Assembly (NCBI GenBank): GCA_964019165.1
Contig: OZ025276.1
Span: 14,393,313 to 14,457,312 of the forward strand
Source: Mastigias papua
Lineage: Eukaryota > Cnidaria > Scyphozoa > Rhizostomeae > Mastigiidae
Direction of reading: 5' to 3'
DNA: 64,000 nt
The notes beneath the pieces were generated by a model. The model ran no database searches. It had not been told where the DNA came from and saw nothing but the letters and a program-made list of their open reading frames with translations. The first letter of the stretch is position 1. Each line of letters starts with the position of its first letter. Below are positions 11,302 to 41,272 of the stretch, one piece after another. The position numbers and the translations under genes are program-made.

Positions 11302-14300
11302 GATTTGAAAATGGAATTTAAAAAGCTGTATAATTGTATCAGTTGATTCTTTTTTGTGTAAACTTCTTGAGCACCAAACATTGCTTATACAATATGTCTT
11401 GGAAATGGCCCAACCATACAAGACCTCCTCCAGAGTCCCTTGCTAGAACTTCTAATTTTCAATAAGCCTCCCTCAGATAAACCCTTTCCACAGAGGATGG
11501 TGAAGATATTGGTACAGACTGATGCTTGTTACTAGACTGTTTGTTTAATACTATGGAGGAAAGAAGTTTTTGGAAACGTGCTTTTTATGTAGCACATTTC
11601 AAGTAATTGTATAGGCCTTCCCTCATCAAATAAGTCCTCTGCTCAAATAATCCATCAGAAATAAATAAAGTATAAGAAATTGATAACCTCCAGGGGTCTA
11701 TTTCAAATATTTAAGGTAATAACTTCTGTGGCCCTAGTTTAACACAGACAAATAGGAGAAAACAGCAACTCATTTGCCACTATGAATTGCTTTAATAAGT
11801 GCTAGAGTTTGTATAAATAAATTTCACAACTCAAAGTGCTTATTCAATACCTTTTTTGTTGGTCTGTGTGCTACAATTCATTGAAGTCTGCAATTTCCCT
11901 GGGATAAAAGCTATATGATAGTAGCAAATTATCAACATTTAACATTCAACACCAAATAAAAGCATTGAAGAATATCAGTGAGAATTACCTATGGGAGAGA
12001 GGCATTAAAAATAGTGAAAGCCCCCAGCAGGTACTCCCTACTTCTCTATATGGGGGTCCATGTCAATATTTGGGGTTCTGGGATTTCACAAAACAATGGT
12101 ATTTGGGGTCTGTGAATAAAAGCTTTAGACCGGTAAATATTTGGAATTGACAACGAAGTTGTAGAAGACAAACAAATTTCTAAAGTTTTGTTGACAACTC
12201 AAATTTCTAAAATTCTAAAGTTCTAAATAATGTGACTGACAATATGTACCACATTTTTCATTTTCATTTCATTTATTATCAATCAACCCTACATACAATT
12301 CTACATGATACAATACGATTAAATACAAGTGCAACATTAAAACTAATTACAAGAAGGAACTACGAATGTGCAACAAATAAAGGAAAAGAAAAGAAATGTT
12401 ACATGATTGTATATAGGATAGATTGATTAAGGAGGAGCTCTCTGAATAGGTAGACTAATCGAGAGAGAGCCCCCCATGATAATAAAGAAACTAAAAAAAC
12501 TTAATAAAGAAACTACAAGAAAGAACTAACAAAGAAGCAAACAATTAAACAAAATATCATAGCTAAAATAGAACACAAAACCAGATATCATTATAGAATG
12601 TTTAAGAGAGGAAAGTCAAGGATTCACGGACTAATATAGTATAGAAAATTAAAGACCATAACTATTGATGAGGAATTCCTTTAGCTTTGATTTGAATACA
12701 TTAAAGGAAACTGAATTTTTGATAAAAGTTGAGCTCTTTATACTGCCGTAGTCAATATTGCAAATTCCAAGTGAGGTTATCTCTGGGCAGCTTTAATTCA
12801 GATGTCAGTGGTCTTTCTTTCGTTCACAAATACAACAATTTGCAAATATTCCTGAGTATAGAAAATGTAGAACTATGGGCTTGAGGAGAACTAGCTGCCT
12901 GTTACTTACAAAAGGTTGATGTCTTATTTGGTCCGTTAAGTAAGATTCTTTACAGGTGATTTCTTTAGCGAGAGAAAAGATAAGTTCAACTGAACATTTG
13001 TTCGCTACCGTTGAGGTGACGTATTCAAGTAAACGGATTTCCTACCGACTTGATGAAACGGAAGGTAAGGGAAATAACGCAGACTTTTGCGGGAATAACC
13101 TTGGCTTAGGTTTAATGGACAGGTTTAATACTTTCGACATCGCCAGGGGAAGCCCCAGTAGTTCTTTGTTTTCTTGGGGAGCTGGGAACTAATCACTCGG
13201 CCTAGAAATAATAGGACTTCCTAGAAATAATATTTCACGAGCATACCCGATACCCAGGTAAGAACAGGAACAGAAAGAGGGGGTGATGTTAACGAGTAAC
13301 TTTACAGGATCACACTTAGTTGTAGTGACTTCAACTATTGTTCAGCCAATGGGTTGCGCTAAAACTGCTTGCAGCAATGCAGCATAGTTCTCAGCCGAAA
13401 ACATTACGCCAAATTATCTCCGATTCGATGCTCTGAGCCGAAGACCCATGGGAAATATGCCCGTAGATTCACCCGGGTATCATGAACTTATTGAAGTAGA
13501 CATGTAACGAACCATTTACGTACAATGTCTGAATCCGTTGGCCTAGATCTGTGAGGTAGAATGTTATCTGATTCCAGGCTGGTCATCCCCTTCGTTTGCA
13601 TCTGCCTATCTTTTATACGAAAGTATTGAGAAGTTCTTGTTTTCTTCTCGCCGAAAAACATTACCTTTACTAACAATACTATGGCATATACAGCTAAATA
13701 TTAAACTAAATGGACTTCTAATATATTGCATGGACTTTTAATATATTGCTTGGAAGTTTCTCAAAGTTTACAACAGTCGTAATATACAACCGTTCCAAAC
13801 ATGTGTGCATAGTACAGGCAACGTAAGGTATACCAACTTGTAAACCCTGTATAGTCTATACTAGCTAGCATATTGTTATCTGAAGTATCTTTCAAAAACC
13901 CAAGTCATTAGATACAATTGAAAAGTTTCAAGAGCTATGTCTCAAAGAACTTGAAAAGGCTGTCGTGAAAACTGCATATAATTATTACTTTCAGTGATTC
14001 TCATTACAAGGAATTATCCAGTCATTGCATATTCTATATTGTACCCAGTCAAGAATTTATATCAGCACCAAAAAGGAAAAACAAGAATTTATGTCACCAA
14101 CACTACAATTAACTCTCATCCACATGACGTTTCTCTGTTTCCTGCTGCAAGTTCTGTCTGTGATTAAGTCAAGGAGAACTGCAAGCTGAATGGTCATGCT
14201 CATTGCTTACAATACTTTTCACTACATTCTGGCTGACACAATGTCAGATTTTATTAAACCATATAATCATATCAAATATCATTTATGCAAACTAGCCATT

Positions 14301-15130
14301 GAAATCATGACTAATAGAAATCAAACATGAATTCTATGTCTCACTACTGCCTCCTGAAGTGGTGTAACTAACATAAGCTGGGGCTAGAGCACCTCCTAAG
14401 GGCCCCAAGGCTTTGAGGGCCCAAAGGGGCCCCTGAGAAGTTTTCAAAGGACCGGTCAATGTAAACATACATTTACTATGCCTATACCTCCAGTTTCCAA
14501 ACTACCACTGATTACTTCTTTTCTCCCTTATTGACTACAGTCCATGTGTGTCAATTTGTCCAGATTTAGGAAAAACATGTAAACATAAAAAGGTCCTGAA
14601 ACAAAATACTCATAAGGTTCCCAAGTCATTCTGTTATGTCACTGGCCTCTGGCATCACCACACAAAACTTCAAGGTGCCTATGGGTAGTCTCAATTCTCA
14701 AACTCATTTAATTAATATTCCACAAGGAGATATCAGAATGACAATAGATATAAAAAATAAAAACAATCAAGTTAAATTCTGTGCCTACTATGTAAAATTT
14801 GTAAAAACATTAAATTGTAAATATTGTATGATAAAATCAGTCACAAGTGGTATTGCTGAATGATATGATCTATTCAAATATAATAGTTATGAAATATTTC
14901 AATGACATCACACTAATTGTATCATATATAAAATCTTACAAAAAGCAAATTATTTATGAAAAAGATACACAGATGAACATAAGTTTTCCAACTAAAAATC
15001 AGAAATTAGAAATTAGCAAATCATAGCACCAGGTGTTGAAAGAAGAAGGTGAAATTATATCATATATTAAGATTTGAGTTTAAGTGTACTTTTCATAAAT
15101 GTGGAGATAGCTTTAGTTACATAAGTGATG
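11302..15130. other. Intergenic region between RPL24 and the CCDC28-like gene
   Basis: The two genes converge here. I see the RPL24 3' flank with AATAAA-like signals near 11662, the retroelement remnant at 12232-12960, a short G/C-rich repeat remnant near 14355-14460, and otherwise AT-rich unique sequence. A last exon of the CCDC28-like gene could still be hidden here. Confidence 0.4.
12232..12960 (-). mobile_element. Decayed non-LTR retroelement 3' end (probable)
   Basis: On the minus strand a broken frame ends in ..SLGICNIDYGS.. and ..VFKSKLKEFLINSYGL then stop (about 12651). This resembles the C-terminal end of reverse transcriptases of several non-LTR clades. About 400 bp further on is a tail-like run, AATAAATGAAATGAAAATG (near 12255-12280), of the kind seen at retroelement 3' ends. 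A short hairpin (GGAGCTCTCT with GAGAGAGCCCC) lies between. Stops and frameshifts show it is dead. Family assignment needs a search. Confidence 0.4.
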
Positions 15131-15132
15131 CT

Positions 15133-31743
<16,611 letters not shown>

Positions 31744-34700
31744 TGTTCATCGAAAAGGACGCAGATGAAACTTTGATGATTTAAAGAGATGGGTGCCGTT
31801 CAAGCGAATTCCCCTGGGTTCTTATTTGGTTTGAGTGACAGAAAACTAGAAAATCTGGCGAAAATGTTGCCCCCAAGACGAAAACATTGCCTTCTGTTGT
31901 TTAATCTTCAAGGCGGCTCGTTTACTACTGTCGCTAGAAGGGCCATCCACAATCTTATTTGTTAGAAACTGATATGCATAAAACTCCATCATCCCTCATC
32001 ATAAAGCTCCAGGACCAGAAAGAATGCACTTCGTCGTTCTATTTCTATCTCTTATCTCAAGCTTTTGTGTCACGTTCTCTCCGTTTTCTCCCGCATCAGA
32101 TTGCCTCATTTTTGTACATTTTGAAGATAGTATGTGTTCACACATCATTTTGGTAAGCAAAGCTCTAGCTCGAGGTTGATCCCGTGAAAGATGCTCGAAA
32201 ATCTTGACTTATTGTAAAGCGAATATAGGTATCTGGCAGAGAAGTTTCTTCAAAGGACATTCACGCTGGTTTGAATCATTGGCATATACACATTGTTTTT
32301 TTATATATCATTGGATCCCATTTATTCAACGCAGTTTTGAAGCCAAAGTCGAGTTATTGATATTTCGTGCATGGACAGTGGTTGATTTCGTGTTTAGAAA
32401 TATGCTTTTCGTTCCACAGTAAGGCCAGGATTTGTCATGTATATGTATATGGATCACAAATGCCTCTCGATCACTTTCCAAGAACCTTATGCAAGTGAAG
32501 TACATATCCAGTAGCGTACACAAAATATGTTTTACTTGCCAGATTAAGTCTGTATAGAAACATTTAAACTGTATTTTTATGAATTCACCTTGGTGTTGGA
32601 GCACCGCTCAATCTGTTAAAAAGCTGTGTGAAAAATCTAGGATCTTACTTGGCTTTAAAGATATTTTTATCCTTTTCACTAAATGTTTTATAATTTTTCT
32701 GTTGATATTGAAGAGCTTGAAGAAGTATTGAGCTACGTTTTGTTTTTGACACCCCGTCAGACTTGAGAAATTTTTTAATTCCATATGTTAGATGGACTTT
32801 TATGGATTCTCTGTTGCATATGAGTTTGAATCTTTTTGATATGCATTTGGGGCGTTTTCTTGTTTATGAGTGAGGTGAACAGTGGGTAATAGTATTTGAG
32901 TACCGTAGATCCACAGATGACCCAGATGATATTGCGCATCCTCTTGTGTACTACAGTCATTGCAAATGGCATTACACAAAGGATAATTGACGGTGTCGTG
33001 TCATGTTGTCCATAACAAACAATATCGTATCAGAAAGTAAACTTGACGTCAAACGAAGCTGAGTGGCGGGGTTGCAGATTTTAACTCTGATGGTACTTCA
33101 TCCCAAATGTACCATCATTGACTCCGTTCGATTAATAAATACTGCATATAGTACCAGCAAAACTTTAAGAGATTTAGCGTTTAATGGAAAATGACAAATG
33201 ATACAGGCGAGAGATTTTGCTTTCCCCTCGCTTATAAATCTACGTAAGTGACGAACACGACAGAACTCATGACTATCGATTGGTTCAGTTTCTATGTAGT
33301 TTTGACTGATGAGTTTTACAGCCTCCATGGAAACGCATACCTCAGCTGTTTATTTTCTGGCTGGTTTGTAGGGAAACTGTGCTTTTCAAAGTGGCAGAGT
33401 AAACAATTAATATGAGCGAGAATAATATTTGCACTCCTATATCAAATAGAAAATAATTCTTGGATTTGTTTACGCTTGTATCGGCGTCCGGATAAACCGA
33501 AGGGCAAGGAAACAAGGAGTGTGTGTTGACAGCATGCAAGAATGATTTAATTAAAACGACAACAAATGAAATTCAAGCTACCATAGTATTTGTGGAGGAA
33601 ATAAAATTGTCCGTACTATATAACCTAATCAAAGAGCATCGGCATATTTTTTGCAGGGAGTTTTGTTGCTCAGTGCAAGGGGCATTGATAGGCCTCGAAT
33701 CAGTTTTGAATCATTTAGTAGGAAGGAGAGGCCGTAAGTTTGTGCTAAATTGTGCTATTAGCTGAGTACTAGCTGCATTGGTGGCAGGCGTGAGGACACC
33801 TGATGATGAAATTCGTTAATAATAATAATACAAATCCCCGGGGAAGTTCGTTTTGATTCGTTTACTGACAACAGTATTAAGTTATTAATTATTGACCCAG
33901 ATGAACTATATCATCTAGGTAATGAAGTGGGACAAAATAGAAAGATAATACAGTTTCCTTAAATTTAGGTAAGATGTGATTCCCTTTTGTCACGATTGCC
34001 TCATTATGTAAACGGTAATCGTGCTTGCACTTTAAGCAAAGACATCCAGCAGGCCCGAGCAAGCTGCACATATATTTGGAAGGTGTTAGTTCAATTTTTT
34101 ATTTGAGTTAGTAACGGCTTGATAGAAAAGGCCAAAAATGAATTAGATGTTTGATAATTATATACTATCTGCATTTGGATAGTTTTATATATTATAACAG
34201 ATTTGATTTGTTGTTGCTGATGTTGATGGTATACTGAGTGATTTTAGGCATGGGGATTCATGTGCAATAGGAAGCAAGGTGAAGACAACTCTTTCAACAC
34301 ACAAGGAAACTTATCATCGCAAGACGGAATGTCTGCATGGTGCAAGATTGTAAATAAACAAGTTAGTTTTTCCTAGTTTCAATATGCAGAGAAGCTTTAC
34401 ATTGCAAGCAATTCATTTTGATTTATTGCAGGTTTGCCGTTTCTCTGTAGAAGATTCAAAATGTGCGTTGTCATCCCTCTGTTTGGATTGGATTAGACTC
34501 AATGCTAAAACAGCCCTGATCTGTCTTATTTTTATAAAGCCATGCAAATCAATTCTACTTTGAAATGATACTCTGTATTCCCTTAGTAACTCTTGCAACA
34601 CCTGACGCAGTTTTGAGGATATTTGACTAATATATTTTACTGACAATGTTGCAAAGCAGCCTGAGGAAAGAGCTCTTTATGCAAGCTAACGAACGACTTG

Positions 34701-35458
34701 CCAATTAGCTTTTATTCTAATCTTTTTACTATTAATTATGACGTTTTACTCCCTTTTATTTTGAATTTTACTATTCTTTTAATATCAGTTAATGTAAACA
34801 TAGGGGACAAAACCTTTTTAGCCAGAGTTGAAGAGCCACACTTTAGTTGTGGATATGCTCATAGAAGCCATGTACGTGTGTATGTATGCGATGTCTGTGC
34901 ATGGACTCTTCCAAATTAAGAATTGATACAGCCAAATGCCACCATCACTTTTATCAATAGTAAAGCTTGCAGTAGGATTCATTCGAAAGTCAGAGAAATA
35001 CGGAAACGTTACGTTTTTAGCGTCGGCAAGTTCTAGAGTACCTAGCTTAAAAGTATACGGAGCTTAGGAGAAGACAAAACCTTTCAACATCGAACTAGAA
35101 CATTTAGAAGAGTTAGGCCTAATACTACTGATATTAAAAATAGAAATGATATTAAAGTTTATTTATTAATCATTAGGTAAAATAGCTGTTTTGATTTATC
35201 TTGTCCCGTCTTCGTCTTTTCTCACAAATTGTGTCATCAGATCGTAACCTTCTTTATCTTCTTAAATAATAGTCAAATATAATCCTTTTGATCTTTTGTC
35301 GTATATTCTCTGTAGATCTCAGTTAGATGCACGCTAAAAGGTCAAGACTTATTTATAACTGGTGAGTACAATTTTCTATATCGTATGTCAGACCTGTGCA
35401 CAATCAATTCACACCTGCTTTTCCGCCCAGTTTCTAATTCTGACCTGAAACTTGGAAT

Positions 35459-35649
35459 CAGGGGCGTAACGAAGGAAGGGAAGTGAGGGTGTGATGCCCC
35501 CCTCACGTAATCATTCCTTTGGCTTGTCGATAGGTATCGTACCTTGTCAGTAATAGGGGTGGTTTGTTCAAACCTGTGGGAACATCTCCTTTGCTGCACC
35601 CCTCCCCCTCCCCCCTCCCCCCACTTAAAGGTTCTTCGTCACGCCACTT
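35459..35649. mobile_element. hAT-type MITE
   Basis: The left end CAGGGGCGTAACGAAGGAAGG is mirrored by the right end (complement AAGTGGCGTGACGAAGAACCT). Flanking 8-bp duplications are CTTGGAAT (35451-35458) and CTTGGAAC (35650-35657), seven of eight identical. The interior is rich in C runs. Non-coding. Confidence 0.75.
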
Positions 35650-38600
35650 CTTGGAACATGTGGCTACGTCATGGTGTTACAATCACGGAAATCAACAACA
35701 ACGTGAGGTTGAATTTCGACCTCATAAAGGTTACTGTCTGCGAGGTTTTTCTGGAACGACAGTAAACTTTGACCCTAGCGATGGATCCCGTTTCTGTTCC
35801 TGATAGTTTTCAGCCATTTGTAAATCTGAGCAGGGCCTTGTTACTTGTGTACTGAGCGGCATCGTCTAACCGTGCAAACAAGCCTTGCGCGCCTTCTTTA
35901 TAGGCGAAAACCTAAGCCCGTGATCAAACGATGAACACTCGTGTTTAGATATCCGACCATATCCACGGTCTTTTTGACATTGTGAATTTAATCTGTTATC
36001 ACAATACGCTGAGGTGGCTTTTCATTTAAAGCTTTAATTTATTTAATGTGACTTAGTCACGACGGCCTTTTTCACGGCCATTGTTTACGTAAAGAGTATC
36101 AGAGGACATATATAATCTTGGTTTTTCCACTATGATCTCTGCTACTTTCATTTATGGCCGCCCTTAAAATTTGAATAAAGTTAATCTTTCTAATAATATT
36201 TCGAAATAACGGTTTTCTTGATTTATACTTTGGATGATCACCTTTGACATTTTCAAGTAATATGTGCTACTTTCACTTGTAATTTGTAAACTCCTAAGTG
36301 CCGGTATTTATCAAAACATGTATGCCATTCCAATGCATAAACAATACCAGAGTTATCTTACAATCGGGAATATTTAAGCCTTCACTTTTAGCTTTTAACC
36401 TTTCACCTCGCTCCTATAGCGTATTTAAAGAGCTTCGTGTCTTTTCTTGGAAGTATTTCCGGTTTACTGTAGCGAAGTTTTATACTATCTATCAAAGTAT
36501 AAGTCAAGTACAGCTCGTATATTGTGCACTGTAAGGTCATTTATGTAAGACTACACTTAAGTAGCGTTTCTGTTTGTTTGCATAAGACATTCTTTACCTG
36601 TGATACTCCTCACAGTCTTCATCATGACGACTTTTAGGACCTAGATGATAATTGTTTACGTCATGCTGTTTAGTAATTTTAGCAAGTGGAAGTTATATCT
36701 GAAGCAGTTTCTAACAGCCCGTGTCGCTCGATCGTACAGCGCCGCTTATTTAGTCATCGTATCTTGTAGAGCTTTGCACTTTGTGCTACATTCTAAATCT
36801 AAGCCTCGTGTATGGCAAGTATTCATTTATTGTAAATGGTATCTGTTTGATACAATGTCAGAGTTAAGTAGCATGCGGAATTCTTGATGTTGTTTTGGGC
36901 ATTCCGCCATCACATTGAAAGGTATCATGACTATGCGATATTTGTAATTGGCAACTGTAACTGGCGCTTTGCATTTGGCGGTCTGTATTTGAAGCTTTGC
37001 ATTTGACGGTTTCTGCTTCATATTTTTCAAGTGCTGTCATGATTTGCGACTTCCAGCACTATCGATATCATTTCTCCCGTCATTTTTGTAAAACAATTAA
37101 TTTGATAATAATCCAAATAACTTTAATCATAATCGTAACTTCTACGTTCTTCATCGCCGTCACAAAATTTATCTCGTTTACTAACCTTTGTTTTAGTTAT
37201 CATTCATATCTTTGAAATGTGTATAAATCGTTCGTAAATCTTCTCACCTATTTTCAGTGCTGTCTGGTGTAACTGTGTTCATGTTTCTTTCTTGACAACT
37301 TCCCATTCAAATGTTTACTTTGGTATCATGGTTGATAACTGGATGCAACGAGACCTCATCTTATGTTTGATTTGGTTTGATTAACTGATTGCATTGACAA
37401 TCATTGCTATCATAACGGACATGATAGTGATGTTTATGAAGCTGGTAATTCAGGTAGTTGTGATGCTGATGTAGTTGGTAACAGTGCATAACTGTATTTT
37501 GTCTGCGCGTTAAGAAGAAATTAGTCCATTAAACCAAAATGCATTTACGGTAGGTTATAATTGTTTTTTGTGTTAAATAAGAGCGTTCCTAACAATCCTA
37601 AGCTTTTCAAAGTCTCATACTGTCATCTTACCGTGAAGGTCCTGAAATGCTCTATCACTTTAAATGTCACATCTCCTCGTACTATTTGAACACCCGTTCT
37701 CAACTGTCGGTGCGCACGCTAGTAAGTGCACCTGGTCACACAGAGTGATACATAGAAAATGTACAGTTTAACTGCACCATCACACCACAATTTTGCTTGA
37801 CCACTGCATAGCAGCGTCTTACTTACTAATATTTTCAAAGGGGGTGCTCAGCAAATTTTACTTGAGAAGGTCTGATTTAGAGCAACAAAACGAATAAGTG
37901 ATACATTTAGAACTGTCAAGCCTTCAGAAATACTGGAGGTTTTTCCTTTTCCATACGTATTCCGGGTCTCACCTTCACTTGACATATGTTTTGAAATGTC
38001 AATGTGCTACAGCCTTAAGCTGCTGTAGATTCCTTTAAGCAAACACAGTGAATACAAACCCTATTGAAGCACAAATTTAGAGGTTCCATGTTAACTATAC
38101 GCTTATTTTATCAAGGATTCTCACTGTTTTTATCGTGTGTCGGTGATTCTCGCACCTCTGTCGAGTTTAGAGTGTTGCCCATTCAACGGACAACGCGAAT
38201 GTAAAGTTTTAGTGTAATCGTGAAAAATTCCGTGTTCTTGGCAAGATTTTCTTGCATTGTATGCAATACGCACTCAATTGCTTAGAAAAACATCTTGTGT
38301 TGTAGTCCAATGTCACAAAACTTTGCTCATGTCGCTATTTGATAGCTACAGAGCGAACAACACTAGTCTCAAGCTGCTTGCAGCCAGAGAGTTGATGTAG
38401 CATTCTTTATCTACACAATCGCGTTTAGGTAATGGTCAAATGTGTAAAAATGTACAGTCAGAGTGTACGCAGTTCAAATCCAGCTCCGGTGCACTTTGAG
38501 TGCACTGTATTGGCTCTTTCGGTCTCGTTGACTTTGTGCCCTTGTGGCATTTCATGACTTTGTGCCCTTGTGGCTCTGGTGTGTTAATTGGAAGTAACTA

Positions 38601-39423
38601 TATCCATTCCTTTTCCGCCAAATGTAAATCAATTTGCGAATCATACATTTAGAGCAGCTAGCGATCAAGACAGAGCACCTAAGAACAATAAACTCCAGTT
38701 TTTTGTTTACTATCTTTCTTGCTAATTTTAGCTATTTATTTTTCATAGGAGATATCTACTTTGCAAGGTATGACCGATGACCCTATTTTCTGATATATCG
38801 CATGCTGTTTGTTCTTGTCTGGCTGAACGTGTGGAACAAATGCAGCCCATTGGCCTAGGGAACTGGTCAATCTTGCTCTTAATTATAAAGGACACCGGTG
38901 AATGGCTTTCTCCTTTATCATAAAATGTTCGCGCTAATTGGTGTGGCATTTGGGAAGCTTTTGATCTCAACTACCCAACCCTTGGGCAGTACTGTTTGAC
39001 GATGCGATGTGGTAGAATTGGCAGTCCTTTTGTGATGGTTTTTGTGAGCCCTGGGCTATTCACATATTTACGATGTTTATTCAGTTCTTAAATTCATTAC
39101 CTGTTGTTACCTAGCGTGAGTATCTGTTTGTATGCATTGCCGATCTGTTGATTTATGAATCAGTGTATTCATTTGTTGCTGTTGCTGCTACGTTACATAC
39201 TGCTCGGTTCCCTTGAAACACGAATCAATTTTGGTTGATTGATTGGCTGATTTTATTGATTTGCTGATTAACCGATTACTTAAAGCTCCTTGATTTTAAG
39301 CATTATTTTCGGTGTCCTTATTGATTTGGATGTCAAGTAGCTTCCTTATCGATTGACTACTTGATTGATTGATTTTTTCTTTGATTAAGTAGACATTTGA
39401 TCGAGTGAACAAGTGGTTTGATG

Positions 39424-39469
39424 GAAATTGAGCTAGTTTCTTGACTGATTAAGTGATTGATTGATTAAG

Positions 39470-39504
<35 letters not shown>

Positions 39505-39580
39505 CTGACTGATCGACTAACAGAGTGAGCGAGTATGTGAGTGAATGAGAGAGTTATTGATGTACCATGATAGACTTAGT

Positions 39581-39626
<46 letters not shown>

Positions 39627-39828
39627 CTAATTAAGTGATTGATTGATTGATTGACTGACTGACTGACTGACTGATTGACTGACTGACTGACTGACTGACT
39701 GACTGACTGACTGACTGACTGACTGTCTGACTGTCTGACTGTCTGACTGATCGACTAATAGAGTGAACGAGTATGTGAGTGATTGAGAGAGTTATTGATG
39801 TACCATGATAGACTTAGTTTTTGATTGA

Positions 39829-39866
<38 letters not shown>

Positions 39867-39880
39867 GATTGATTAAGTCA
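39424..39880. repeat. (TTGA)n/(CTGA)n tract with a 238-bp duplicated unit
   Basis: Tetranucleotide runs are interrupted twice by the same roughly 78-bp non-repeat segment (39511-39588 and 39749-39826; GATCGACTAAYAGAGTGARC..ATGATAGACTTAG). This shows duplication of a 238-bp composite block. The array lies about 8.5 kb upstream of the T-box gene. Confidence 0.9.
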
Positions 39881-41112
39881 ATGATGAATGATTGTATACT
39901 TTATTGGTGTTAGTTGCGCATTGCGTTGCGTAGTAAGCACGATACGAAGTTGCCATACATTTGCGAACATGATAGAAGGCCCATGTGTACTTCACCACTT
40001 TAGTGGCAATCGTTTGCTAGACACAGGCGGTGCTGCAGTGTACAGTCGATTTCCTACAGTGAACTGCTATTGACATTTGCATTGTATTAAGAACGTTGAT
40101 TTTGATGATATAAGCTATTGCCTGTGATTCATGTCTTTGCAATCAAGCACCTATTTTCCTTACCAGTTACCTGTGTCATGTTAATTTGGATATTTTATGC
40201 GGTGGATCTTTCACAAAGTACATGGCATTAATTTGAAGTTGTGCTTTCAATTTGCTATTGGGAGAGAGCGCGTTTACTACATACATAGGAATAACGATAG
40301 AATATTCAGCAATTGATTTTATTAAGTAAGAAAGTTTAAGCCTGACAAATAAACTCATCTTTATACTCGACGCAAATGCAAGCTCCGAATCAGATCGGTT
40401 CCTTTGATGTGCCGACAGAATACCTCAATGCAATCAGGCTTATTGAATAAAACAGGATTTGAATATTTGATTTGGGTGAATCTTTTCTAAATACATCCAA
40501 ATAATCTGAAATTATGACTTGATTTTAGATAATCATATGCAGGCATCAGTTCACAAGACACGAGTGATTGAAATAGTTCCCCGCGTCTACTCGCTGTTGC
40601 GTAGGCCGTAGTTCAAAGGTGAGGTTCATAGGACATAGTTTACTGCTTCAACAGGAATTCTAGTGATCTGGGTGGATGTATGACTGATGACCTTTCGACT
40701 AGCCTCTAAATCTCCACGTCATTGCCGTAAAACTGATAATTCTCGTTTATCGTTTTTGTGACAAATATAGGAGTACAATTTTAATTAACATTTTGGCCTA
40801 ATTTGGAGCAAATTATGAATTCCTTGAAAAAGTATCTGTGTGTGAAGGCCTCTAGTTTCTTCCATTGATTCAACTACTTGATGTCGTCAATACTCGTATT
40901 GCTTCAATCTGAAAATGGTAAAAATGGAGATGATGATAAATGGGAACCTAAAGACACGAAGAAGAACATTTCAGCAATATATGTAACGAGAACGATATAT
41001 CATTTTCAATTGAGAACTGATGAATGCTTGTGCCAAAACGTTTTAAAAGTTGGAATTTTTTCTTGAGTGTCTATTTATTTCTTTAAAAATTTCTTTGTGA
41101 TTGGAGCTATTG

Positions 41113-41272
<160 letters not shown>

